This document shows positions 1-6,780 of a stretch of DNA of 13,449 nucleotides, one piece after another. Each line of letters opens with the position of its first letter. Within the stretch, counting starts at the first letter, position 1. The stretch spans positions 1 to 13,449 of the forward strand of contig JBGQHM010000173.1 of the NCBI GenBank assembly GCA_041497995.1. The letters are read 5' to 3'. The translations under genes were made by a program, and so were the position numbers. Source of the stretch: DATKMS01 sp041497995 (GTDB taxonomy: Bacteria > Desulfobacterota > Binatia > HRBIN30). The notes beneath the pieces were generated by a model. It had not been told where the DNA came from. It saw only the letters and a list, made by a program, of their open reading frames with translations, and searched no databases.

Positions 1-78
1 CGCTTCGTCTAGGAGACAGAGTTCGACGAGTGAGGCTTCCGGAGCATGGTCGGCGCACGGCGGTACCCAGGATTGGTT

Positions 79-1248
79 ATGGTGAAGCGTACGGGTGAGT
101 GGCGCTCGCCGTGGGCCCTAGTCATTGGATTCGCGTCCGTCATCGGTATGGGTGGTGCACGAGCGTACGGCGCGGCGCGGAGCCAGTTGGCCGATCTACC
201 GCTCGCGGCGCAGGCGACCGTCTCGGCGACGCTGGGCCGCGACAACGTAGCGTATCACCTGCAACCGACGCGCGCTGGCTATCACACCCGCGCTTGTGCG
301 CAAGGTCCGCGCGCGGAGTTTACCGCGGGCGGAGTACGCGTGTGCGCGGCCGAAGGCGCGTGCGCACGGCTCAGGCTGAGCGGCTACGGGTACGGAGACG
401 CCTGGCAGCCGGTGCGAGCGGCGCAGCCGCAGGCCGCCGCCAATCGAGTGGAGTACCGGCGCGGCGACGTCACGGAGTGGTACGTGAATGGACCACTCGG
501 TATAGAGCAAGGATTTACGCTGACCGCGGCGCCGCCGCGTGGACCCGACGGAGCGCCCCTGACAGTGGTGGTGGCGCTGGCGGGCGGGGTGACGGCCAAG
601 GCGGAGGGCGACGGGGTCCGCTTGGTGCGCGGCGACGGCCGCGCCGTAGCGCGCTACAGTGGCCTTAGCGCGGTGGATGCGACAGGGCGCGAGTTACCGA
701 TGCGGCTGGAGACGCGGGGACGGCAAGTACTCCTGCGCGTGAACGACCGCGGCGCGCACTACCCGGTGGTGATCGATCCGTTCATCCAAACCGCCAAGCT
801 GACGGCCTCGGGCGGAGCGGCAGGTGATCAGCTCGGCGCCGCGGTGGCGATCAGCGGCGACACGGTGGTGGCGGGCGCAGCCGGTGCGACGATCAGGGGC
901 AACGTTTCCCAAGGGGCAGTGTATGTGTTTCAGTCGCCGAGCACGTGTGTTGGCGACTGCAACGGCAATGGTGAGGTCACTGTCGATGAACTGGTCACGA
1001 TGGTGAACATCGATCTGGGCAACGAGGACGTCTCAAGCTGCACCGCCGGTGATGCGAATGGTGACGGTACCATCACTGTCAACGAGATCGTTGCAGCCGT
1101 GAACAACACACTGGATGGATGCGAACCTGCGCTCGTCGCAACACCGACTCTGACGACCGAGGAAACGCTCGACCGCGGGACCAGCATCGTACGCAGCGCC
1201 GGGAAGAGCTCGAAGCGTGCTGCGCGCCGAGGACTCCGGCGCCCGTAA
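79..1248 (+). CDS. Secreted FG-GAP repeat / dockerin-like calcium-binding protein (truncated, chimeric 3' end)
   Basis: The protein is 389 aa from ATG 79. AGGA sits six bases before that ATG, and residues 1-32 then read as a signal peptide (basic start, hydrophobic core ALVIGFASVIGMGG, AYGA end). An in-frame ATG at 46 is possible but adds a non-signal extension. Residues about 35-235 resemble the beta-rich region that precedes FG-GAP repeats in large surface proteins (ends YPVVIDPFIQ). Residues 240-285 are a single FG-GAP repeat (AAGDQLGAAVAISGDTVV). Residues 293-304 (DCNGNGEVTVDE) and 325-336 (DANGDGTITVNE) are two EF-hand-like calcium loops of dockerin type. Relatives usually carry several FG-GAP repeats before the dockerin, so this one looks shortened. 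The last ~35 residues are basic and lie antisense over an esterase remnant, so the native C-terminus is probably near residue 350. Likely exported; the partner is unknown. Confidence 0.72.
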   Translation: MVKRTGEWRSPWALVIGFASVIGMGGARAYGAARSQLADLPLAAQATVSATLGRDNVAYHLQPTRAGYHTRACAQGPRAEFTAGGVRVCAAEGACARLRLSGYGYGDAWQPVRAAQPQAAANRVEYRRGDVTEWYVNGPLGIEQGFTLTAAPPRGPDGAPLTVVVALAGGVTAKAEGDGVRLVRGDGRAVARYSGLSAVDATGRELPMRLETRGRQVLLRVNDRGAHYPVVIDPFIQTAKLTASGGAAGDQLGAAVAISGDTVVAGAAGATIRGNVSQGAVYVFQSPSTCVGDCNGNGEVTVDELVTMVNIDLGNEDVSSCTAGDANGDGTITVNEIVAAVNNTLDGCEPALVATPTLTTEETLDRGTSIVRSAGKSSKRAARRGLRRP

Positions 1249-1285
1249 CTCATCCGACTGCGCGCAGCGCAATAACGGGTACGGA
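1150..1285 (-). pseudogene. Decayed remnant of the 3' end of an alpha/beta-hydrolase gene
   Basis: The minus strand here aligns by eye with the 3' part of the intact esterase gene (about 1935-2070 of this window). FELFPALRTMLV here corresponds to FELFPSLRAMLV there. After a frame change, AVERF corresponds to GVERF. Several small indels break the frame, for example near 1180 and near 1215. The fragment corresponds to esterase residues about 362-405, including the catalytic-His region, where the HAF motif is disrupted. It has no start and cannot encode a protein. It overlaps the 3' end of the FG-GAP/dockerin gene (other strand) and the last codons of the zinc-finger gene. It is best explained as a leftover of a tandem duplication or of an insertion that copied the esterase 3' end. 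Confidence 0.75.
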
Positions 1286-1507
1286 TACGGTGTTGGCCCG
1301 TTGTCGTCGCGCCCGCATGCACCGATCCATTTCGCCCGCAACGGTGGCCGAGATGTAGCGCTCGCCGCACCGGGGACAGACCCGGGCGGGCACACCCTCG
1401 AAGATGAAGTGCTTGCCCTTGCGGTGCCGGTAGACGGTCACTAACCGCTCGCCGTTGGTCAATGGTGCGTCGCAGTACTCGCAGAAGTCGGGGGTTTTCG
1501 CCATCAT
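1250..1507 (-). CDS. YgiT-type zinc-finger antitoxin (MqsA N-terminal-like)
   Basis: The protein is 85 aa with two CxxC pairs (C9/C12 and C44/C47), the basic stretch VYRHRKGKHFIFEGVP, then VCPRCGERYIS. This is the usual signature of YgiT-type zinc-finger proteins, which resemble the zinc-binding half of MqsA. The start overlaps the stop of the upstream DUF4258 gene by four bases (ATGA), so the two are translationally coupled. The toxin-first order matches mqsRA. In this family the protein usually neutralises the partner toxin and represses the shared promoter. No helix-turn-helix half is visible, so DNA binding would need another surface or partner. The last residues (ALRAVG) coincide with the edge of the esterase remnant and may not be native. 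The start could also be the second Met. Confidence 0.82.
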   Translation of the reverse strand: MMAKTPDFCEYCDAPLTNGERLVTVYRHRKGKHFIFEGVPARVCPRCGERYISATVAGEMDRCMRARRQRANTVSVPVIALRAVG

Positions 1508-1782
1508 TCATCCACCCTGTACGCGGTAACGATACGCATCCGGCCCGACGGCAGGAAGCGGCAGACAACTTCTATCTCATCATGACGCGTCCGTGCCAGG
1601 CCGCGCACCACAAAGCGCGGACCCCGCGCGTCATCTGTGAATGTTTTGAGCAAACTGCCGCGAAGAATGGTTGCTTGAATGTCTGCGTCAGTGAGGTCAT
1701 CTTCATCCATCTCATCGAGCGCATGTGCGGTGAATTCGAACCGCCCTTCACGCAGCGCGCGCCGAATGCGTCTGATGCCCAC
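1504..1782 (-). CDS. DUF4258 family toxin-like protein
   Basis: The protein is 92 aa from a GTG start, with AGAAAG a few bases upstream. No Met codon lies before the conserved FTAHALDEM motif (residues 17-25), so GTG is the best start. The fold signature is a small alpha/beta domain: an N-terminal helix, FTAHALDEMDEDDLTDADI, a basic beta-hairpin (RFVVRGLARTR), then VVCRFLPSGRMRIVTAY at the C-terminus. This is the DUF4258 pattern, related to RelE/BrnT-like ribonuclease toxins. DUF4258 genes are commonly paired with YgiT-type zinc-finger genes, as here. H20 and the basic residues near 60-67 are candidates for RNA contact, by inference only. Activity is not shown by sequence. Confidence 0.8.
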   Translation of the reverse strand: MGIRRIRRALREGRFEFTAHALDEMDEDDLTDADIQATILRGSLLKTFTDDARGPRFVVRGLARTRHDEIEVVCRFLPSGRMRIVTAYRVDE

Positions 1783-1791
1783 GCTGGCTTT

Positions 1792-1805
1792 CTACGCCGG
1801 CGTAG
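1792..1805. promoter_or_regulatory. Perfect 14-bp palindrome upstream of the toxin-antitoxin pair
   Basis: CTACGCCGGCGTAG is its own reverse complement and lies ten bases upstream of the DUF4258 GTG start. Toxin-antitoxin operons are usually autorepressed at a palindrome overlapping the promoter, so this is a good operator candidate. I see no convincing -10/-35 pair, and a palindrome in GC-rich DNA may arise by chance. Confidence 0.4.
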
Positions 1806-1863
1806 GCGTCGTACACAAGCAGAGTTGTTGCCGCGACCCGTCACGACCGCTTTGACCCTGGCA

Positions 1864-3150
1864 CTACCCCGCTGCTGCCTGTCGGGCAGAGTCGTGAGCC
1901 TGCGACCGGCCTGCCGCCACGTACTGGCTGTAGACAGACGCAACGAACCGCTCGACACCGTGGACGACCAGCATCGCGCGCAGCGACGGGAAGAGCTCGA
2001 AGGCGTGCTGGGCGCCGGGGATCTCGGCGTAGGCGACCGGATTCTTCGACACGGCGCGCAGTGCCGCGACGAAGCGGCGCGCTTCCTCGACGGAGGCGAG
2101 CGTGTCGAGGTCGCCGTGGATGACCAAGAACGGTGGCGCATCGGGACGCACACGACTCATCGGCGACGCTTTCTCGTACGCTTCCGGGGTCTCGTGGTAC
2201 GCCGCCTTCATGATGCGCGTCTCCAGCAGCTCGGTGAGGGCCTCGTGCTGCCACAAGCCGTGGCGGTTGGTGAAGTCGTAGACGCCGTAGAACGGCACGC
2301 AGCCCTGCACCGATGTGTCGACGTGCTCGAAGCCGGGCTGATACTCCGGATCGTTGGCAGTGAGGGCGACGAGCGCCGCCAGGTGCCCGCCGGCGGAGCC
2401 GCCGGTGACGACCAGGAAGTCGGGGTTGGCGCCGTACTCGGCGGCGTGGTCGCGAATCCACTGGATGGCGCGCTTGAGGTCGATGAGATGGTCGGGGAAG
2501 GTCGCGTGTGGGCTCAACCGGTAGTCGGCGGTGACACAAACCCAGCCGCGTGCCGCCAGATGCTGCATGAACGGCAGGCCTTGTTCGTTCTTGGTGCCGA
2601 TGACCCAGCCGCCACCGTGGATCTGCAGGAGCGTCGGGCAGTTCGTCGGACGCGAGCGGTGGCGGTACACATCGAGCTTGAGGTTGATGCCGCCGACGCG
2701 TGCGTAGCGGATGTCGCGCAGGCGCTCGACCTCTGCATGGCGAACGGGAAACGGGAGGAGGATCTGCTCCCAATCGACACGAGCGGGAAACTTCGCGCTC
2801 CACTCCGGCAGGATCTTCGCGGTATAGTCGTTGCCGAGTGCCTCGCGCACGGCGCGCTCGACGGCCGGCGCCGCTTCACGGGCTCGCCAGTAGCAGCGCC
2901 AGAGCCCGATCCATGAGACGATGGTGATGAGCCCGCCCAGCTTGCCGGGCCAGGTGTGCAGCACGCCGGAGCGGACGAAGAGCAGGGTCACCAACGCCTG
3001 TACGGCGAGGTGGTGCAGCGCCAGCTCAGCGGTGAGCCATCCCGCGAAAAAGCTGAACGCCGCGCGCCGCGGCGGCGCGTAGATCGGTTGGTAGGTGTTA
3101 TAGGTCAGCCACGCGCCTAGAAGGCTCAGCATCAGGAATAGCCACGACAT
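1864..3150 (-). CDS. Membrane-anchored alpha/beta-hydrolase (carboxylesterase, HSL/BD-FAE-like)
   Basis: The protein is 428 aa. ATG 3150 is chosen because GGAGG precedes it by five bases; the open frame extends further but without a good start. Residues 1-90 hold about three hydrophobic segments (near 1-20, 31-60 and 70-88), so the enzyme is membrane-tethered. The catalytic domain starts near 145. HGGGW (178-182) is the oxyanion-hole motif and GGSAG (250-254) places the nucleophile at S252. HGDLD (345-349) offers the acid, probably D349, and QHAF places the base at H382. This complete triad fits an esterase or lipase acting on short- to medium-chain acyl esters; the substrate is unknown. A decayed copy of its 3' end lies at 1150-1285, beyond the toxin-antitoxin pair. 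A 174-bp gap separates it from the upstream acyl-CoA dehydrogenase gene. Confidence 0.88.
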   Translation of the reverse strand: MSWLFLMLSLLGAWLTYNTYQPIYAPPRRAAFSFFAGWLTAELALHHLAVQALVTLLFVRSGVLHTWPGKLGGLITIVSWIGLWRCYWRAREAAPAVERAVREALGNDYTAKILPEWSAKFPARVDWEQILLPFPVRHAEVERLRDIRYARVGGINLKLDVYRHRSRPTNCPTLLQIHGGGWVIGTKNEQGLPFMQHLAARGWVCVTADYRLSPHATFPDHLIDLKRAIQWIRDHAAEYGANPDFLVVTGGSAGGHLAALVALTANDPEYQPGFEHVDTSVQGCVPFYGVYDFTNRHGLWQHEALTELLETRIMKAAYHETPEAYEKASPMSRVRPDAPPFLVIHGDLDTLASVEEARRFVAALRAVSKNPVAYAEIPGAQHAFELFPSLRAMLVVHGVERFVASVYSQYVAAGRSQAHDSARQAAAG

Positions 3151-3267
3151 TGGATCCTCCACATCGTCAGGTCTGCGCGGCGTGAGTGCGCCGCATCCTG
3201 ATACCTTGCCATCTTGCGGCAACAAACTGAAGCGCCGCGCTGCGCGGCTTGCTCGGACCAGGCGACT

Positions 3268-3287
3268 CGCGGGCACGGAGGCCCGCG
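3268..3287 (-). terminator. GC-rich hairpin downstream of the acyl-CoA dehydrogenase gene
   Basis: CGCGGGC (3268-3274) and GCCCGCG (3281-3287) form a 7-bp stem with a six-base loop, in the 174-bp gap (3151-3324) after the dehydrogenase stop. There is no T-run, so intrinsic termination is uncertain. Nothing else recognisable lies in that gap except the esterase ribosome-binding site at 3156-3160. Confidence 0.3.
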
Positions 3288-3324
3288 CCACCAGAGCACT
3301 GGTCATGAGACCAGCCGCCACGGC

Positions 3325-4533
3325 TTACGCCAAGATCGCGCGCGCGATCGTTTGCAGCTGGATCTCGTTCGTCCCGCCGCCGATCTCGAACATCTTCGCG
3401 TCGCGCATGAGCTTCTCCAGCGGCAGCTCGGCCATGTAGCCGGCGCCGCCGTGAATCTGGATGGCGTCGAGCGCCACCCGCACGGCTTCCTCGGCGCAGT
3501 ACAGCTTCGCCAGCGACGCCAAGCGCGCGTCGAGCTTGCCGGCGCGCTGTGCCCACGCCAGCTTGAAGACCAGGTTGCGGGCATTCTCGAGCGCCAACTC
3601 CATGCGGGCCAGCTTGAAGGCGATGGCTTGGAACTCGGCTATCGGACGTCCGAACTGCTCGCGCGTCTTGGCGTAGCGGATGGACTCTTCGACGCAGCGT
3701 TCGATGATGCCGAGGCACATCGCCGGCATTACCGAGCGCTCGAGATTGAGCGTATCCAGCGCCGCACCGCCGCGGGCGTGGGTGGCCGCCTCGAGGTCGC
3801 CGACGAGGTTGTGCTTTGGTACGCGACAGTCACGCAGAAAGATCTCGCCGGTGGGCGAGTCGTGCATGCCCATCTTGCGCATCGGTTTCCCGGTTTCGAG
3901 CCCGGGTGTGCCGCGCTCCACGACGATCGCTCGAATCGGCCGCGGTGTCTCACCGCTGTCGATTCGTGCATAGATCGCGAAGACATCTGCGAATGGGGCG
4001 TTACTGATGAACGTCTTCTGACCGTTGAGGATGAGGTCATCACCGTCCGGGAGCGCGGTCGTGCGCATGCTGCCGAACGCGTCGCTGCCGGCGCCGGGTT
4101 CGGTGAGGCCCCACGCGCCGATCTTTTCGAAGCGCAGGACCGGCAGGGCGTAGCGTTCGATGAGATCGGTGCTGCCGCGCGACAGGATCGTCATGCCGCA
4201 CCCCAACGTGGCGAGCAGCGCCATGCCGAAGCCTGGCGAGACGCGCGAGAGCTCCTTCAAGAGCACGCTGGTCAGCATGGGATCGCCGCCGAACCCGCCG
4301 GAGTCTGTCGGCTCAGTGCCGCCGACGCGTTGGCCGCGCAGCTTCTCCACGCGCCGTTTGGCCATCGCTGCGAGCGTGTCCGACAGCCCGAGGTCGCGTG
4401 CCAGGAGCCGCATGAGGTCGTAGGGAAGGATCTCTCCCCGTTCGAGTGCCGGGATTGCTGGTGCGAGGTGACTTTCGCACCAGACGCGCACGGTGCTCTC
4501 GACCATGCGGTGCGTATCGTCCAGCTCGAACAC
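3325..4533 (-). CDS. Acyl-CoA dehydrogenase (isovaleryl/long-chain-type active site)
   Basis: The protein is 402 aa from GTG 4533, preceded by AGAGA. The in-frame GTG at 4596 lies inside a hairpin and is rejected. Family landmarks run in order: helical N-domain, GLTEPGAGSD (flavin/substrate region, about 142-151), QKTFISNA, RKMGMHDSPTGE, a C-terminal helical domain with REQFGRPIAEFQ, and IHGGAGYMAE. The medium-chain enzyme has its catalytic Glu in a YEGT motif; here that site reads GGGT (G386). A Glu is present in LNLERSVMPA (E265), the place used by isovaleryl- and long-chain enzymes, so the enzyme is probably active. It would oxidise an acyl-CoA at C2-C3 using FAD and pass electrons to ETF. 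Chain specificity cannot be read from the sequence. The gene looks transcriptionally separate from ompA upstream because of the two hairpins. Confidence 0.92.
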   Translation of the reverse strand: MFELDDTHRMVESTVRVWCESHLAPAIPALERGEILPYDLMRLLARDLGLSDTLAAMAKRRVEKLRGQRVGGTEPTDSGGFGGDPMLTSVLLKELSRVSPGFGMALLATLGCGMTILSRGSTDLIERYALPVLRFEKIGAWGLTEPGAGSDAFGSMRTTALPDGDDLILNGQKTFISNAPFADVFAIYARIDSGETPRPIRAIVVERGTPGLETGKPMRKMGMHDSPTGEIFLRDCRVPKHNLVGDLEAATHARGGAALDTLNLERSVMPAMCLGIIERCVEESIRYAKTREQFGRPIAEFQAIAFKLARMELALENARNLVFKLAWAQRAGKLDARLASLAKLYCAEEAVRVALDAIQIHGGAGYMAELPLEKLMRDAKMFEIGGGTNEIQLQTIARAILA

Positions 4534-4582
4534 GATCTCTGTATAGCAGGAACCGACGGGTCGGGGTGAAGGCGCCAAACGC

Positions 4583-4612
4583 AAGGGGGGCAGCACCGGC
4601 GCTGCCCCCCTT
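4583..4612 (-). terminator. Strong hairpin terminator after the ompA-like gene
   Basis: AAGGGGGGCAGC (4583-4594) and GCTGCCCCCCTT (4601-4612) form a perfect 12-bp stem with a six-base loop. Read on the minus strand it is 30 bases past the OmpA stop and is followed by TTGCGTTTGG, a weak T-rich tail. It is probably an intrinsic terminator for the OmpA transcript. Confidence 0.7.
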
Positions 4613-4621
4613 GGGAACTCT

Positions 4622-4646
4622 GTGATCTGCGCGGAGCGCAGATCAC
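4622..4646 (-). terminator. Second hairpin overlapping the OmpA stop codon
   Basis: GTGATCTGCGC (4622-4632) and GCGCAGATCAC (4636-4646) form a perfect 11-bp stem with a GGA loop. The OmpA stop (TGA, 4643-4645) lies inside the stem. Together with the hairpin at 4583-4612 it makes a tandem structure that could terminate transcription or protect the 3' end of the mRNA. Confidence 0.55.
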
Positions 4647-5713
4647 GGACCTTGTAGGATCTTCAGCTCCACACGCCGGTTCTGCGCGCGGCCCTCAGCC
4701 GTGTCGTTACTGGCGACCGGCTTCGATTCGCCGAACCCCTTTTCCGTCATGCGTTTCGCACCGATGCCACCCTTCGCGAGGTAGTCGGCAACCGACTTGG
4801 CACGCCGCAGCGACAATTTGTCGTTGTACTGCTCGGTGCCGACGCTGTCGGTGTTGCCTTCGACTGACAGCGTAATCTGCTTGTACTCTTTCAGCGTGCT
4901 GATCGCCTCGTCCAAGATCGGTCGCGCATCCGGGCGGATGTTCGACTTGTCGAAGTCGAAGTTGACCCCGCGCAGCACGATCTTCTTCTTCTCAGCTGGA
5001 GGAGGCGCTGCCTGTGCCACAGGCGGCGGTGGTGGCGGCGGTGCGGGTGCGACGGCCGGTCCATTGAAGCGATACTTCAACCCGATACCACCGGTGATCC
5101 ACTGGGCGTCGGCAGAACCCGCTTGATCGGGTACCTGGTTGGCGAGGAATGTCGGACGTGGCGCTTGGAAGGCACGGTTGTACCTCCCGAAGATGCTCAA
5201 GGCGATATGATCGGTCAAGTAGACATCGATCCCAGCGCCGGCGGACAATCCCGCACTGGTCTGCTTCAGACGTCCGCTCAGTCCACTGTACCCGCCGCCC
5301 TGTCCGACCATATAGAACTCCATCGGTTGACCCCAGGGCGAATCGATTATGGGCAGCTGCAGGCGTGGGCCGAGTAGATAGCCCACCGTGGTGGTCATCG
5401 TGTTCTCGTTGGCGAAGCCGCGATGGTCGTTGTCCGGCCATTTCGTGTCGAGCTGCACCTCGCCTTGCAGCCCGATGTAGTTGTTGAACATGTAGCCAAC
5501 GTACGGACTCGCGTCGATACCGTTCTCCACGTGAGCGCGGTAGTTGTTATTCGCCGGCTTCGAGCCGCCCACGTCGAGGCCGAGGAATGGGCCGTCGAGC
5601 GCTCTTGTCGGCGCGCTGAACCCGAGCACAACCACGAACGACAATGCGAACGCTCTACGCGTTCGGCGGTGCCTAGGAATCCCTCCTGCAGCCTCTGTGA
5701 CAAGCTTGTGCAT
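4643..5713 (-). CDS. OmpA-family outer-membrane protein with peptidoglycan-binding domain
   Basis: The protein is 356 aa from ATG 5713, preceded by a purine-rich GGAGGGAGGGAG site. Residues 1-38 are a signal peptide (RRTRR, then AFALSFVVVLGFSA, cleavage near TRA/LDG). Residues 40-216 are a beta-barrel with alternating aromatic and glycine-rich strands (YVGYMFNNYIGLQGE, WITGGIGLKYRF). Residues 220-244 form a Pro/Ala linker with seven prolines in a row. Residues 249-352 are the OmpA C-terminal domain: FDFDKSNIRPDA, NTDSVGTEQYND (D289), LSLRRAKSVADYL and AQNRRVEL. That domain binds diaminopimelate in peptidoglycan, so the protein links outer membrane and cell wall. The gene is monocistronic by context, with two hairpins at its end and a palindrome upstream. 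An in-frame extension to 6274 overlaps the rhomboid gene and is not real. Confidence 0.93.
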   Translation of the reverse strand: MHKLVTEAAGGIPRHRRTRRAFALSFVVVLGFSAPTRALDGPFLGLDVGGSKPANNNYRAHVENGIDASPYVGYMFNNYIGLQGEVQLDTKWPDNDHRGFANENTMTTTVGYLLGPRLQLPIIDSPWGQPMEFYMVGQGGGYSGLSGRLKQTSAGLSAGAGIDVYLTDHIALSIFGRYNRAFQAPRPTFLANQVPDQAGSADAQWITGGIGLKYRFNGPAVAPAPPPPPPPVAQAAPPPAEKKKIVLRGVNFDFDKSNIRPDARPILDEAISTLKEYKQITLSVEGNTDSVGTEQYNDKLSLRRAKSVADYLAKGGIGAKRMTEKGFGESKPVASNDTAEGRAQNRRVELKILQGP

Positions 5714-5771
5714 GCCTACTCCCTCCCTCCGTTTGATTCCTTCCCCCACTACAAAGATCGCGGCCAGACTG

Positions 5772-5795
5772 TGACGATTTCCGCGGAAATTGTCA
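5772..5795. promoter_or_regulatory. 24-bp near-perfect palindrome upstream of the ompA-like gene (operator candidate)
   Basis: The half-sites TGACGATTTCCG and CGGAAATTGTCA mirror each other with one mismatched pair, around a perfect 14-bp core (5777-5790). It lies about 60 bases upstream of ATG 5713, in the 119-bp gap after the rhomboid gene. On the minus strand its edge forms TTGACA (5796-5791), a consensus -35 box, though no good -10 follows at 16-18 bases. A dimeric regulator binding here would occlude the promoter. I do not recognise the regulator family. Confidence 0.5.
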
Positions 5796-5832
5796 ACGCA
5801 CAAAGCCTTTCGAGTGGGCTGGCGGGGACGAC

Positions 5833-6705
5833 CTACCGTAACGCGGCGCGCCAGGCCGCGGCGACGGTTGCGAGCGCCGCTAGCGCCAGCACGCCCTGCA
5901 CGGTACGACCCGGCGGCGCAGATCGTACCAGCGCGATGCCGATGCCGAGCAGGGCGCCAACGACGAAACCGAAGAGGTGCGCCAACACGTCGCTCCCCGC
6001 GCTCGTACCGAGCATCGCCAGCAGCCCGAGGGCCGCCGCGATCGGCATCCAAGCCCGCCAGCGCCCGACGCCCAGGCGCGACCGCGCTACGAATTGCAAG
6101 GCCCCGAGCGCGCCCACGGCGCCGAAGATAGCGGTGGATGCTCCGATCGCGCTGTGTGGTACGCCACGGAGAAAGGCGTTCACGGCGTTGCCGCCGGCTC
6201 CAGCGAGCAGCATCAGCCAGACACCGACGCCGGGACCAAGGGCGCGACACAGCGCCGTCGCGAAGACGGCGCAACAGACGGCGTTGCCGACGACGTGTGC
6301 CGGGCCGGCATGCAACGTCAGGGCGGTGACCACGCGCCAGACTTCGCCACGTAGGATACGCGCTGCTGCGGCGTCACCGGCATGGAGCCAGATTGATTCC
6401 TTGTTGCTCCAACGCAAGACAGCATAGAAGCCAAGGAGTCCGACCGCGACGACGACACCCGCGTATGTCGAGCCGTACTCGGTGATGGATACCGGCACTG
6501 CTTGATGGCGCCGGTTCTCGCGGTCGTAGGCATCGAGCGTGGCCCGGGCCTGCGTCACATCGCCAGCGGCCACGATGAGCGCCCACTGCCCGAGATGCAT
6601 CTGCACAGTGTGCGCGATGCCGGCTGACGTGAGGACGAGCGCCCACTCGTCCGCTTGGCGCCGCTCGGCGGTGATGCGCGCCACCGCTTCCTCAGCGTCG
6701 GTCAC
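5833..6705 (-). CDS. Rhomboid-family intramembrane serine protease
   Basis: The protein is 290 aa from GTG 6705; the ribosome-binding site is weak, so the start is less sure. Residues 1-70 form a soluble N-terminal domain (ADEWALVLTSAGI) often seen ahead of rhomboid cores. About six or seven membrane segments follow from residue 80. Landmarks are GEVWRVVTALTLHAGPAHVVGN (120-141; H137, N141), GASTAIFG (188-195; nucleophile S190) and AHLFGFVVGALLG (catalytic H243). The Ser-His dyad and the oxyanion Asn are present, so the protease is probably active. The usual GASG is GAST here. Rhomboids cleave transmembrane helices of client proteins; the client is unknown. The gene lies between desulforedoxin 1 and the ompA-like gene, with 75 bp upstream holding only a short GGGCGCCC palindrome. 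Confidence 0.88.
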   Translation of the reverse strand: MTDAEEAVARITAERRQADEWALVLTSAGIAHTVQMHLGQWALIVAAGDVTQARATLDAYDRENRRHQAVPVSITEYGSTYAGVVVAVGLLGFYAVLRWSNKESIWLHAGDAAAARILRGEVWRVVTALTLHAGPAHVVGNAVCCAVFATALCRALGPGVGVWLMLLAGAGGNAVNAFLRGVPHSAIGASTAIFGAVGALGALQFVARSRLGVGRWRAWMPIAAALGLLAMLGTSAGSDVLAHLFGFVVGALLGIGIALVRSAPPGRTVQGVLALAALATVAAAWRAALR

Positions 6706-6780
6706 CGCGGAATTGTGAATCGGGAATGATGGATTGGAAAGAGTCTCAACCCCGTGCGCGAAAGCCGGGCGCCCACGTCG

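Noticed and set aside
1..78. Upstream promoter or alternative start (ATG 46) for the secreted protein
   Set aside because: Too little upstream sequence to judge a promoter. ATG 79 has the better ribosome-binding site and gives an immediate signal peptide.
1462..2916. Long open frame on the + strand opposite the toxin-antitoxin and esterase genes
   Set aside because: It is antisense to genes with clear motifs and has no domain of its own. Long antisense frames are expected in GC-rich DNA.
3214..4569. 451-codon open frame on the + strand opposite the acyl-CoA dehydrogenase
   Set aside because: It is a shadow of the dehydrogenase frame, low-complexity in Arg/His/Ala, with no recognisable motif.
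5714..6274. N-terminal extension of the OmpA-like frame into the rhomboid gene
   Set aside because: The signal peptide and a strong ribosome-binding site at 5713 define the start. The extension would bury the signal peptide and overlap the rhomboid gene.
6706..6780. Possible small gene or terminator between the rhomboid and desulforedoxin 1 genes
   Set aside because: Only a short GGGCGCCC palindrome and no start/stop pair with coding character.
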